64,000 nt of DNA from Rs1 sp038900335 (GTDB taxonomy: Bacteria; Pseudomonadota; Gammaproteobacteria; Pseudomonadales; Balneatricaceae), in NCBI GenBank assembly GCA_038900335.1, contig JBBMRB010000003.1, forward strand, positions 186,001 through 250,000, in the 5' to 3' direction. A program made the translations under genes and the position numbers. Positions 53,887 to 62,582 of the stretch are shown here, in pieces. Positions within the stretch are counted from its first letter, which is position 1; every line of letters begins with the position of its first letter. The notes beneath the pieces are model-generated. The model saw only the letters and a list, made by a program, of their open reading frames with translations, was not told the DNA's origin and ran no database searches.

Positions 53887-55617
53887 ATGGCAGCACCGAA
53901 AATAAAAGTTCGAATCGGTGATTTATTAGTGCAGAACAATGTTATTAGCGAGGCACAGCTAATATCGGCACTTGCTCGTCAAAAAGAAACTCGTCAAAAA
54001 CTCGGTAGAGCATTAGTTTTTTTAGGCTATATCAAAGAAGAGCAATTTTTAAACTTTTTAGCCCAGCAATTAAAGTTGCCGATGGTCGATCTTAGCCATT
54101 ATAACTTTAACCAAAATGATGTTTTACAACTCACCGAAACACATGCTCGTCGATACCGCTGTATCGTGTTAAAGGAAGAGACTGATCATTTTTTAATAGG
54201 CATGGCAGACCCACTAGACCTCTCCGGTTATGATGAAATACAAAAGCTGTTAGATAAACCGATACAGCTGGCTGTCATCTCTGAAAGCAAACTACTGGGC
54301 ATACTCGATCAAATGTATCGCCATATTAGTGAAATTGATGATTGGGCAGATCAACTCAGCGATGAAATAGTTGAAGATACCTTTGACTCCGCCAAGTTAT
54401 CAGAAACTGATGATGTCGACATTCCTGTGGTGAGGCTATTAAAAAGTATTTTTGAAAGTGCGGTGTCTGTTGGTGCTTCAGATATTCATATCGAACCCGA
54501 TGAAAACGTATTGCGCATTCGACAGCGCGTCGATGGCTTGTTACAAGAACATATCATGAAGGATGCGCGAATAGCGCCGGCGTTAATTCTGCGTTTAAAG
54601 CTGATGGCAGAATTAAATATATCTGAAAAAAGACTACCGCAAGATGGCCGCTTTAACATTACCGTCAAAGGCCACATTATTGATGTACGTATCTCAACGA
54701 TGCCCATTCAAGACGGTGAGTCAGTGGTTATGCGTCTACTCGATCAAACGGGCGGCTTAATCGACCTTGAAAGCGCGGGATTGCCACCAGCGATGCTGGC
54801 TCGATTCAAAAAACTTATCAAAGAGCCGCACGGGCTAGTATTGGTAACAGGCCCAACCGGTAGTGGTAAAACGACCACTTTATATGGTGCGCTGAACAAA
54901 CTGAATGTCGCTGAAAAGAAGATCATCACGGTAGAAGACCCGGTTGAATATCGCTTAGCCCGCGTCAACCAAATTCAAGTACACCCTAAAATAGGCCTAA
55001 ACTTCGCGACTGTTTTACGCTCTTGTTTACGTCAAGACCCTGATATTTTACTGGTCGGTGAAATTCGCGATCAAGAAACGGCGCAAATAGCACTGCGCGC
55101 ATCAATTACCGGCCACTTTGTATTATCCAGCTTACATACTAACGATGCGATTTCTAGTGCCATGCGCTTGATAGACATCGGCATTGAAGGCTATCTTGTC
55201 GCCACCGCATTACGCGCCGTGCTAGCACAGCGATTGGTACGCAAAATCTGCAGCCACTGTAAAGTGAGCTACCAGCCTAGCAGCAAAGAACAAGTATGGT
55301 TAAATACTAAGTGCCAGGACTCTCATTTTGATATGAGCAACTTCATGCACGGCAGCGGCTGTACTAGTTGTAATAATACTGGCTATCAAGGCCGTGTTGG
55401 TATATTTGAGCTACTTGAAGTAAACGATGAAATGGCAGATGCACTGCGTGCAAATGATAGCGGCAAGTTCGCCAATGCAACACGCACCAGCGAGCACTAC
55501 CAGCCGTTAGTCGTCAGCGCATTAGAGAAAGCGGCACAGGGGATTACCAGCTTATCTGAAGTCTTTAGAGTCACCGAACAGCCAGATGATCTAGAGCAAG
55601 CGCAGGAGGCACTGTAA
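53887..55617 (+). CDS. mshE: MshE, pilus assembly ATPase with c-di-GMP-type N-domain
   Basis: A 576-residue GspE/PilB-type ATPase that powers pilus extension. N-terminal MshEN domain: two tandem motifs, RIGDLLVQNNVISEAQLISA (residues about 8-27) and KLGRALVFLGYIKEEQFLNF (about 38-57), matching the c-di-GMP binding pattern RLGxx-x-G-L-Q. ATPase core: VTGPTGSGKTTTLYGAL (near 320), Asp box EDPVEYRL, Walker B DPDILLVGEIRD, His box LSSLHTNDA. A zinc-cysteine site (CSHCK ... SGCTSCNNTGYQGRVGI) is kept. AGAGGGAG precedes the ATG. It is followed by mshG with a 1-bp overlap. Confidence 0.94.
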   Translation: MAAPKIKVRIGDLLVQNNVISEAQLISALARQKETRQKLGRALVFLGYIKEEQFLNFLAQQLKLPMVDLSHYNFNQNDVLQLTETHARRYRCIVLKEETDHFLIGMADPLDLSGYDEIQKLLDKPIQLAVISESKLLGILDQMYRHISEIDDWADQLSDEIVEDTFDSAKLSETDDVDIPVVRLLKSIFESAVSVGASDIHIEPDENVLRIRQRVDGLLQEHIMKDARIAPALILRLKLMAELNISEKRLPQDGRFNITVKGHIIDVRISTMPIQDGESVVMRLLDQTGGLIDLESAGLPPAMLARFKKLIKEPHGLVLVTGPTGSGKTTTLYGALNKLNVAEKKIITVEDPVEYRLARVNQIQVHPKIGLNFATVLRSCLRQDPDILLVGEIRDQETAQIALRASITGHFVLSSLHTNDAISSAMRLIDIGIEGYLVATALRAVLAQRLVRKICSHCKVSYQPSSKEQVWLNTKCQDSHFDMSNFMHGSGCTSCNNTGYQGRVGIFELLEVNDEMADALRANDSGKFANATRTSEHYQPLVVSALEKAAQGITSLSEVFRVTEQPDDLEQAQEAL

Positions 55618-56858
55618 TGCCAGTATACTCATACCAAGGCCGCCATTGTGATGGCACTATGGCCAGTGGTAAAATGGACGCTGCTAGTCAATCAGATGTG
55701 ATCGCTAAATTAGATAGCCAAACAATTACCGTACTGAGCATCAGCGCTACAAAAAATGCTAAGGCAGGTAACAGTAAGCATGCTAAACGCAGCGCGCCAA
55801 CATCAATTAAACTGTTTGAGCGGGTCACTCTTGATGAAGTCATTATGCTATCGCGCCAACTCGCCAGTTTAACCCGTGCTGGTGTGCCAATAGTGGCGGC
55901 ACTAAGAGGCCTAGCCGATACGGTTAAAAATAATTTAGTTGCCTCCAATTTAGATGGCGTTGCCGACAACCTAGAAAAGGGTCAAGAGCTCTCTAAAGCG
56001 ATAGCCCAACACCCGCAACTATTTTCTGATTTATACATCAGCATTGTCAAAGTCGGTGAAAACACCGGTAAAATAGACGATGCTTTTAGCCAGATGTCAG
56101 CTTATTTGACACTGGAGCGCAAAACCATTCGCAACTTAAAACAAGCCGTACGCTACCCTACTTTCGTACTCAGCGCGATTGCCATTTTTATGGTTATTAT
56201 CAATATTTTTGTTATCCCAAGCTTTAAAGATGTTTTTGATACCATCGGCGGCCAACTGCCTTGGCAAACACTGCTTTTAATCACCGTCTCTGATTTTAGC
56301 CTGGCTTATTGGCCGCTCATGCTGATCACGGTCATTGTGCTTGGCTATGTTTTTAGTCGCTGGAAAAAAAGCACCATGGGTAAACTTAAATGGGATAAAC
56401 TAAAATTTTCTATTCCGCTTATCGGCGCTATTTTTTATCGCGCTGCGCTCGCCAGGTTCTCTCGTACTTTTAGCGTGGTATTAAACGCTGGCATGCCCAT
56501 TGAAAAAGGTCTTGCAGTTGTATCCAAAGCGGTCGATAACGACTTTGTCGCCAGTAAAATTCAAGAGATGCGCATCGGTATTGAGCGCGGTGAAGGCTTT
56601 ACAACTGCCGCTAAAAAAACACAACTTTTCACCCCTCTTATCATGCAAATGATAGCTGTCGGTGAAGAGACGGGGCGAGTCGATGACATGCTCGCAGAGG
56701 TCGCTGATTTTTACGAAGAAGAGGTAGAATACAAATTACTTGGCCTTTCTAGTGCAATTGAACCTATACTGATTGTTATTATCGCTATTTTGGTACTTAT
56801 TTTGGCACTGGGTGTATTTTTACCGCTTTGGGAGCTAAGCTCAGCAGTAAACAAATAA
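55617..56858 (+). CDS. mshG: MshG, pilus inner-membrane platform protein
   Basis: A 413-residue PilC/GspF-type protein with two T2SSF domains (about residues 75-195 and 275-400). Seen: FERVTLDEVIMLSRQLASLTRAGVPI, a paired LARFSRTFSVVLNAGMPIEKGL, and VGEETGRVDDMLAEVADFYEEEVE. Three membrane helices (about 178-200, 225-245, 375-400). It anchors the assembly ATPase. It starts 1 bp within the mshE stop. mshF does not follow; a pilin gene does. Confidence 0.93.
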   Translation: MPVYSYQGRHCDGTMASGKMDAASQSDVIAKLDSQTITVLSISATKNAKAGNSKHAKRSAPTSIKLFERVTLDEVIMLSRQLASLTRAGVPIVAALRGLADTVKNNLVASNLDGVADNLEKGQELSKAIAQHPQLFSDLYISIVKVGENTGKIDDAFSQMSAYLTLERKTIRNLKQAVRYPTFVLSAIAIFMVIINIFVIPSFKDVFDTIGGQLPWQTLLLITVSDFSLAYWPLMLITVIVLGYVFSRWKKSTMGKLKWDKLKFSIPLIGAIFYRAALARFSRTFSVVLNAGMPIEKGLAVVSKAVDNDFVASKIQEMRIGIERGEGFTTAAKKTQLFTPLIMQMIAVGEETGRVDDMLAEVADFYEEEVEYKLLGLSSAIEPILIVIIAILVLILALGVFLPLWELSSAVNK

Positions 56859-56961
56859 AATAAACACAATGAATAATAAAGCGGCTTATGCACGCTAATA
56901 CAATACTCACTTTCTGCAGACAATATTCACCTAGCAGACTTTTTTATTAGGGATGTACATT

Positions 56962-57444
56962 ATGAAAAATCAACAATCAGGCTTTACTATTATTGAGTTA
57001 ATCGTCGTCATCGCCCTGCTCGGCATTTTGGCAGCAGTCGCCCTACCCCGCTTTATTGATATTTCCACCGATGCCCACAAAGCAACGGTAGAGGGAACAG
57101 CGGGCGGCTTATCATCGGGAATTTCATTGGCAAAAGCGCAGGCTATTGCTCAAAACATCATCCCGGGTAAATCCATGTTTTTTGATGGCACACCACTGTT
57201 TATTAACAACAAGCGCCTTCCGGTATCCAGCTCAAGCACTAAGCCATCAGCAGCGGGTTGTGTTGAGGTATGGAACTCAGTATTACAAGCGAACGCACCC
57301 AGTGTTTCCACCTCTGATGGCGCCTCATTTAAAGTGACTTATTTAAAACCTATCTGTGAATACAAGTACAATAAAGACGGCAGTAACAACGTTAAAATTG
57401 AATACTCACTTGATACGGGCTCTGTTATACCGACGCTTAAATAG
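56962..57444 (+). CDS. mshA: MSHA-type major pilin or pilin-like protein
   Basis: A 160-residue type IV prepilin. The short leader MKNQQSG is cleaved before F, giving mature FTIIELIVVIALLGILAAVALPRF with Glu5. The body has a small C-terminal globular domain with two cysteines (AAGCVEVW and LKPICEYKY) that could form a disulphide. ATG at 56962 fits the leader length; an upstream ATG at 56953 would be too close to the AGGG site. Being first after mshG, it is either the main subunit (MshA) or MshB; I cannot separate them. The symbol is provisional. Confidence 0.8.
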   Translation: MKNQQSGFTIIELIVVIALLGILAAVALPRFIDISTDAHKATVEGTAGGLSSGISLAKAQAIAQNIIPGKSMFFDGTPLFINNKRLPVSSSSTKPSAAGCVEVWNSVLQANAPSVSTSDGASFKVTYLKPICEYKYNKDGSNNVKIEYSLDTGSVIPTLK

Positions 57445-57507
57445 CCACTAGTAACTACTGTTAGTAAACTACGCCAACAGTGATACTAGCGATGGAAACC
57501 ACTGAAT

Positions 57508-58026
57508 ATGGTGCAACAGCAACGCGGTTTTACGCTGATAGAACTTATCAGCGTTATGGTACTCGTCGGTATTTTATCGGCAGTTGCCTTCTCTCGCTTT
57601 GCCGACAGCTCTGTTTATAGCCAATCACTGTTTATCAGTAAAATACAAAGCTACCTCAGCTTAGCTCAACAGCTAGCAAGCGCCCATCAAGATAATAGCA
57701 ACAAGGCACTGACATCCCTCTCTTTTAGCAAAACATCCGATGATAATTGGCAGTTACAAATACAGGCAGCTAATGGCTCACAAGTGATTGATATTGCCTC
57801 TGCTGATCCGCTTGTTTTTGGCCAGACTACACTCGTCATTAATCAGCGTTTATCTTTATTTTTTAACGATAATGGCGATATTATCAAGCAACATTACTCG
57901 CCCAAAGACAGCGCAATCAATGCAAGTTCCGGCTCTGTGTTTGCGCGTAGTACAGCACTCTCAGTTGGCTCACAAATGCTGTGTATTGTACCAAGCGGTT
58001 ACAGCTATAAAGGGCAGTGTGAATAA
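57508..58026 (+). CDS. mshC: Minor pilin, MshC-like
   Basis: A 172-residue prepilin. The leader MVQQQRG precedes FTLIELISVMVLVGILSAVAFSRF, with Glu5. The C-terminal globular domain ends MLCIVPSGYSYKGQC with two Cys. MshC is a minor subunit thought to prime fibre assembly. The ribosome binding site is weak. It comes 63 bp after the first pilin and ends one base before mshD. Confidence 0.82.
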   Translation: MVQQQRGFTLIELISVMVLVGILSAVAFSRFADSSVYSQSLFISKIQSYLSLAQQLASAHQDNSNKALTSLSFSKTSDDNWQLQIQAANGSQVIDIASADPLVFGQTTLVINQRLSLFFNDNGDIIKQHYSPKDSAINASSGSVFARSTALSVGSQMLCIVPSGYSYKGQCE

Positions 58027-58027
58027 T

Positions 58028-58474
58028 ATGCCTTACCCAAAACCTTTCAATCACAGCAGCACAGTCAATAAGCGAGCAGCGCGCCAAGGTGGCTTTACTC
58101 TTATTGAAATCGTAGTCACTATCGCTATTATTGCCATAGCCATGACGGGCATTATTGCAGTTTGGTCCTGGGCGGTTAGTCGCAGCGCTGATCCTTTTTG
58201 GCAAGTTAAAACCCAGGCGCTGGCGAAAATATACTTAACTAAAATAGAGCATCAGCCATTTGCCCAACTACAAAGCTTGCCACCACAGGTAGCGACCGAT
58301 TTTAATAATAAAATCATCACTGAATATAGCGGATACCTAATCGATACTAAGGTCTCCTACGCCGGTGAAGAGTTTGCACTTGCCCATAAAAAGCTTAAAA
58401 AGGTAGTTGTTGAAATTCACTCTCCGTTTGACACCAAACAGCAATTTGTCACCTACAGAGGTGACTACCAATGA
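58028..58474 (+). CDS. mshD: Minor pilin, MshD-like
   Basis: A 148-residue prepilin with a longer basic leader of about 26 residues (MPYPKPFNHSSTVNKRAARQGG) before FTLIEIVVTIAIIAIAMTGII. Isoleucine follows Glu at the fifth mature position. A small globular region follows (VSYAGEEFALAHKKL...VVVEIHSPFDT). ATG at 58028 is used; a GTG at 58019 with AGGG is also possible and would add MNN. It overlaps mshO by 4 bp (ATGA). An open frame extending back to 57788 is only overlap with mshC. Confidence 0.82.
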   Translation: MPYPKPFNHSSTVNKRAARQGGFTLIEIVVTIAIIAIAMTGIIAVWSWAVSRSADPFWQVKTQALAKIYLTKIEHQPFAQLQSLPPQVATDFNNKIITEYSGYLIDTKVSYAGEEFALAHKKLKKVVVEIHSPFDTKQQFVTYRGDYQ

Positions 58475-59283
58475 GACAGCCAATTACAACATCAAAACAG
58501 CGAGGCTTTACTTTAATAGAACTTATTCTCGTGATTGTCATTATGAGTATTATTGCCCTTGGCAGTACCATCTTTATTGTCAATTCAGCAAAAGGGCTGC
58601 ATGAGACACAACAGCGCGCCGCACAAGCGAATCAATTACGCACCAATATTGATAAAATCAGCTATCAGCTCAATCACAGTATTAACGCCTCTGTTCGGGT
58701 TAAACGCAATAACACTAGTCAGTGTTTAGAGATGATGCCGATTCGCGCTAAAGCGCTTTATATAAGCTCAGCGGATGGCGCTAGCAACAAGTTGACCACG
58801 GTATTTCTCAACAACAATGTCATCGGTATGCGAGCAGTACCTGCTATGAGCTTATCGTCATCTTTTTATGCGAGCTTGCTCGCTCAAGATAACGCTGTTA
58901 TCTCTGCTAATATTATTGAAGCGACAAACTCTGATGCAAGCTCGACAACACTGACATTAGCAGCCCCATCACTGGCTGATGCCCTAGCAAAACCAGGCGA
59001 GAATAAACGCCGGTTATTGTATTTTATTGACAGCCCTATTAGCTATTGCATCGAGGCGGGCAAACTCTATCGCTACAGCCATTACAAAGCGAGCAGCAAG
59101 CAAAAACTGGCTGACAAGCTGCCCAGCCAAGAGCCTAAAAAAATATTACTGGCCAAAGGCTTAAACGCACACTCTGCTTTTAGCTATCAAGCGCCAACCA
59201 AAACCGTATCACTGGTGTTAAGCACAGGGCTTGCACCACAACAATTAACGCTTAATCAACCGTTGAGATTAAGTAATGACTAA
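58471..59283 (+). CDS. mshO: Minor pilin, MshO-like
   Basis: A 270-residue prepilin, large for the family as MshO is. The leader MRQPITTSKQRG precedes FTLIELILVIVIMSIIALGSTIF. A large C-terminal domain follows with two Cys (NTSQCLEMM and SYCIEAGK). It resembles GspJ-type minor pseudopilins that cap the fibre tip. ATGA overlap with mshD and an 8-bp overlap with mshP suggest strict co-expression. Confidence 0.84.
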   Translation: MRQPITTSKQRGFTLIELILVIVIMSIIALGSTIFIVNSAKGLHETQQRAAQANQLRTNIDKISYQLNHSINASVRVKRNNTSQCLEMMPIRAKALYISSADGASNKLTTVFLNNNVIGMRAVPAMSLSSSFYASLLAQDNAVISANIIEATNSDASSTTLTLAAPSLADALAKPGENKRRLLYFIDSPISYCIEAGKLYRYSHYKASSKQKLADKLPSQEPKKILLAKGLNAHSAFSYQAPTKTVSLVLSTGLAPQQLTLNQPLRLSND

Positions 59284-59695
59284 AATAATAAGATGTAATA
59301 CATCCAACAAACAGACAGGGATTGGCTTAGTATCAGCGATCTTTGTCATTAGTGTGCTGGCGATTATCGCAGCGGGGATGGCATCGCTAGTCGCAAATTC
59401 AGGCAAGCTACACAGCCAACAAATTTTGACCATAAGAGCGGATAATGCCGCAAAGTCAGGCTTACAAATTGCGCTAACCAAATTGCAACAATCAAACAAC
59501 CTCTGTCAAAGCGAGCAACAGAGCTATCATTTTGATACTCAGGGTTTGTACGATTGTAAAGCACAGATTAGCTGTCGTAGTGTCGAGCAACAAAACCAGC
59601 GTTTTATTGCCCTTACCAGCGTTGGCAGCTGCGGTAGTGCCTTAGACTCCGCTAGCAGAACAAGTGAGCAGTTTATCCTCTCACCTGTTCAATAA
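59276..59695 (+). CDS. mshP: MshP-like pilus assembly protein
   Basis: A 139-residue protein with a hydrophobic segment (about residues 16-40: GIGLVSAIFVISVLAIIAAGMASLV) behind a leader-like NTSNKQTG, as in PilX/MshP-type proteins, which lack Glu5. A cysteine-rich body follows (CQSEQQ, YDCKAQISCR, GSCGS). It overlaps mshO by 8 bp. The cluster ends here; the large mshQ gene usually next is absent, and pyrE converges from the other side. Confidence 0.8.
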   Translation: MTKIIRCNTSNKQTGIGLVSAIFVISVLAIIAAGMASLVANSGKLHSQQILTIRADNAAKSGLQIALTKLQQSNNLCQSEQQSYHFDTQGLYDCKAQISCRSVEQQNQRFIALTSVGSCGSALDSASRTSEQFILSPVQ

Positions 59696-59721
59696 CCGCC
59701 AATAGCATAAATAAACAGTCA

Positions 59722-60363
59722 TTAAATACCGTATTGTTGGCGATACTCAACCATTGCCGCTAAATGCTGCTCATGACCACCAATTTCTGCCAAATACTCC
59801 ATGATATGAGAAAGATCAATAATACTCACCACTGGCATAGCATAGTCTTGCTCAACTTCTTGGATAGCAGATAGCTCGCCCTTGCCTTTTTCCATGCGGT
59901 TCACAGCAATCACAGTCGCTGCAGGGGTGGCACCGGCTGCATTAATAATATCCATTACTTCACGAATTGCAGTGCCAGCTGTAATCACATCATCAATAAT
60001 AATGACTCTACCTGCAAGCTCAGAGCCGACTAGTGATCCGCCTTCACCGTGATCTTTCGCCTCTTTGCGATTAAACACATATGGCATATCTTGGTGATAG
60101 TCATTCGCTAGAGACACCGCGGTTGTCACCACCAGTGGAATACCTTTGTAGGCTGGGCCAAACAAAATATCATAAGGTATGTTGGCATTTTCTATTGCCG
60201 CTGCATAAAAGCGCCCTAGTTTAGCCAGTGCCAAACCGGTTTTAAAAAGCCCTGAATTGAAAAAATATGGGCTAGTGCGGCCTGATTTAAGTTCAAACTG
60301 GCCAAAGCAAAGTACTTTTTGTTCAATGGCAAATTTAATAAACTCTCTTTGATATTCCTGCAT
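59722..60363 (-). CDS. pyrE: Orotate phosphoribosyltransferase
   Basis: A 213-residue type I phosphoribosyltransferase that makes OMP from orotate and PRPP. Seen: FELKSGRTSPYFFN (near residue 22), FGPAYKGIPLV, FNRKEAKDHGEGG (the flexible catalytic loop), and PRPP motif VIIIDDVITAGTA at about 119-131. Length matches E. coli PyrE. It is separate from the pyrB-pyrC' block and divergent from crc, as in Pseudomonas. Confidence 0.97.
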   Translation of the reverse strand: MQEYQREFIKFAIEQKVLCFGQFELKSGRTSPYFFNSGLFKTGLALAKLGRFYAAAIENANIPYDILFGPAYKGIPLVVTTAVSLANDYHQDMPYVFNRKEAKDHGEGGSLVGSELAGRVIIIDDVITAGTAIREVMDIINAAGATPAATVIAVNRMEKGKGELSAIQEVEQDYAMPVVSIIDLSHIMEYLAEIGGHEQHLAAMVEYRQQYGI

Positions 60364-60810
60364 GTCGGTTGAACCTATTCATCATCTGTAAAATATTGAC
60401 TCGCCAGCTGACAGCAATATTAATGCTAAGCCTGACGATAAACGTGAGCGCTATTCTACACTAGCCTAGCAAAGTGCTGAACAAAATTGCCCCGATAATA
60501 GTAAAAGCCCACGACATAAACACCCTCACTACGATAAATTTACTAGCCATTGTGACTAAAAACGGCAAATGCTTATTTACCTTAGCCTTTCATGCAATAA
60601 AAATGCACTAATCGCATAAATAAGGTCATAATCAACTAAATACTTATTGAAGAAAATGTCAATTTATAACGTGAGGCGATACAATACTCACTATTAATTC
60701 CGGTTTGCTGCGTTTTTCATCTTGTTAATAAATAAACAGTGACTAAACTCATTATAACCAGTACATTTTCATTGTTATCGACTCAAAAAATTACAGGGGA
60801 ACACCAATAT
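60364..60810. other. Divergent intergenic region pyrE / crc
   Basis: 447 bp with no supportable gene. It must hold both promoters. An open frame continues 24 codons upstream of the crc ATG but has no family similarity. I see no clear operator or leader hairpin. Confidence 0.45.
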
Positions 60811-61584
60811 ATGCGCGTTATTTCATTCAATACCCAAGGTATTGAACAGGCTACTGAAAAAGGACTATTCACTTGGTTAGCAGATCAAGATGCTGATGTC
60901 ATTTGCCTGCAAGATATACGTGCAAGAGAATATCAGCTAGACGATGCTAAATATCACATCGATGGCTACTATCCCTATTTTTTCGAAGCATTTGAAGATG
61001 GTTACAGCGGTGTTGCTATCTACACTAGACATCTACCAAAGGCGATCATGACCGGCCTAGGCTTTGAGTTGTGTGATTATGAAGGTCGCTTTATTCAAGC
61101 CGATTTTGAAAATGTCAGCATCTCATCACTGCTGGTACCATCAGGCTTAAAAAATGATGCCGCGCAAAGAATTAAAGATCAATTTATGGAGCACCTACTA
61201 GCGCACTTTAAAAAGACTCAGCGCAAACGTAGAGACTTCATATTTTGTGGCACGCTAAACACGGCACATCGCACCCCTGATATTTCTAACTGGTATGTCA
61301 ATCAAAGTATCTCCGGCTTTTTACCGAGCGAGCGCGCTTGGATGGAAGAAGTGATCGGTGAGCTAGGCTTTGTTGATGCGTTTCGCGAAGTCAATAAAAC
61401 AGATCGCCAATATACTTGGTGGCCTGATTACAACCGCGCCCGCAAACTTAATGAAGGTGCTCGTCTTGATTATCACATCACCACGGCAAACCTGCTAGAT
61501 ACCATCAACGATGGTCACATCGCCAAAGAACAAGTGTTTTCTGAGTTCGCACCATTGATCATGGATTATGATATCGATTTGTAA
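60811..61584 (+). CDS. crc: Crc, catabolite repression control protein
   Basis: A 257-residue member of the endonuclease/exonuclease/phosphatase fold. It matches Pseudomonas Crc along its length (MRVISFNTQGIEQATEKGL, ADVICLQDIRA, RKRRDFIFCGTLNTAH, QYTWWPDYNRARKLNEG, FAPLIMDYD). ExoIII catalytic residues are altered: the Glu of LQE is Asp (LQD), the GDMN motif reads CGTLN, and the terminal SDH reads APLI. It is therefore probably not a nuclease but, as in Pseudomonas, helps Hfq silence catabolic mRNAs. ATG at 60811 has GGGGA upstream and gives the exact family start. Confidence 0.93.
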   Translation: MRVISFNTQGIEQATEKGLFTWLADQDADVICLQDIRAREYQLDDAKYHIDGYYPYFFEAFEDGYSGVAIYTRHLPKAIMTGLGFELCDYEGRFIQADFENVSISSLLVPSGLKNDAAQRIKDQFMEHLLAHFKKTQRKRRDFIFCGTLNTAHRTPDISNWYVNQSISGFLPSERAWMEEVIGELGFVDAFREVNKTDRQYTWWPDYNRARKLNEGARLDYHITTANLLDTINDGHIAKEQVFSEFAPLIMDYDIDL

Positions 61585-61607
61585 TACTTAGACCCTTTAA
61601 TAAGCAT

Positions 61608-61641
61608 AAAAAAAGGCGGCTCATTAATGACCGCCTTTTTT
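61608..61641. terminator. Bidirectional terminator crc / rph
   Basis: A stem of AAAAAAAGGCGG against CCGCCTTTTTT with a 10-12-nt loop, 24 bp after crc. It has an A run on the left and a T run on the right, so it can terminate crc and the convergent rph. Confidence 0.92.
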
Positions 61642-61683
61642 CGTTTTATGGCCCATACTAGATGGGTCGCAGCCTAAGAGGAT

Positions 61684-62460
61684 TTATAAATCTTGGGCTA
61701 GTGCCTCTTTTTGCTTTATAACAATATCCTTAATACCTTTCTCCGCTAACTCCAACATCTTGTCTAACTCAGCCTTAGTATAAGGTTTGCCTTCAGCAGT
61801 GCCCTGCACTTCAATAAAGCCGCCCTTTTCCGTCATGATCACATTCATATCCGTTTGCGCATCTGAATCCTCATCATAATCAAGGTCCAATACCGCCTCA
61901 CCCTTATACATACCCACTGAAATCGCCGCGATCATATTCTTTAAAGGATCACCCTTTAAAGCACCGTGCTTATCTTTCTTTAACACATTAATGGCATCAA
62001 CTAATGCCACACAAGCACCAGTGATAGAGGCAGTACGCGTACCGCCATCGGCCTGTAATACATCACAGTCAATGGTAATAGTATTCTCACCCAACTTCTT
62101 TAAATCTAACGCTGCACGCAGTGAGCGACCAATTAAGCGTTGTATCTCAACAGTTCGCCCTGTTTGTTTACCACGGCTCGCCTCACGGCCATTACGCGTA
62201 TTGGTAGAGCGAGGCAGCATACCGTATTCAGCCGTTACCCAGCCCGTGCCAGAGCCTCTTAAAAAACGAGGCACACCGCGCTCAACCGTCGCTGTACACA
62301 ATACCTTAGTACCGCCGAATTCAACCAATACCGAACCCTCGGCATGTTTAGTGAAGTTGCGGGTAAACTTAACTTCACGTAACTGATCTAACTCACGACC
62401 ACTTGGGCGGTGTGAAACAACACCTAATGACTGTAACTGATCAGAAATAGACTTACTCAT
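61684..62460 (-). CDS. rph: Ribonuclease PH
   Basis: A 258-residue phosphate-dependent 3'-to-5' exoribonuclease that trims tRNA 3' ends. Seen: RPSGRELDQLREVKFTRNFT, GSVLVEFGGTKVLCTATVE, FLRGSGTGWVTAEYGMLPRST, RLIGRSLRAALDL, CDVLQADGGTRTASITGA and DLDYDEDSDAQTDMNVIMT. The core normally begins at MxRPSGR; here about 17 extra residues (MSKSISDQLQSLGVVSH) precede it with no start codon available closer, so the extension appears real. It is divergent from yicC, as in Pseudomonas and E. coli relatives. Confidence 0.96.
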   Translation of the reverse strand: MSKSISDQLQSLGVVSHRPSGRELDQLREVKFTRNFTKHAEGSVLVEFGGTKVLCTATVERGVPRFLRGSGTGWVTAEYGMLPRSTNTRNGREASRGKQTGRTVEIQRLIGRSLRAALDLKKLGENTITIDCDVLQADGGTRTASITGACVALVDAINVLKKDKHGALKGDPLKNMIAAISVGMYKGEAVLDLDYDEDSDAQTDMNVIMTEKGGFIEVQGTAEGKPYTKAELDKMLELAEKGIKDIVIKQKEALAQDL

Positions 62461-62582
62461 GGATACAAAACCTTTAAATTGAAATAATTAGACGCATTAT
62501 AAAACTTAGCAACTTTAGTACGACACTGCATGCACAACCACATGCAATAAACTATTCGCCATTCTAATAGAGATTGAAGCAT

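Noticed and set aside
57788..58027. N-terminal extension of mshD to 57788
   Set aside because: It overlaps mshC completely and would place the prepilin leader about 100 residues inside the protein.
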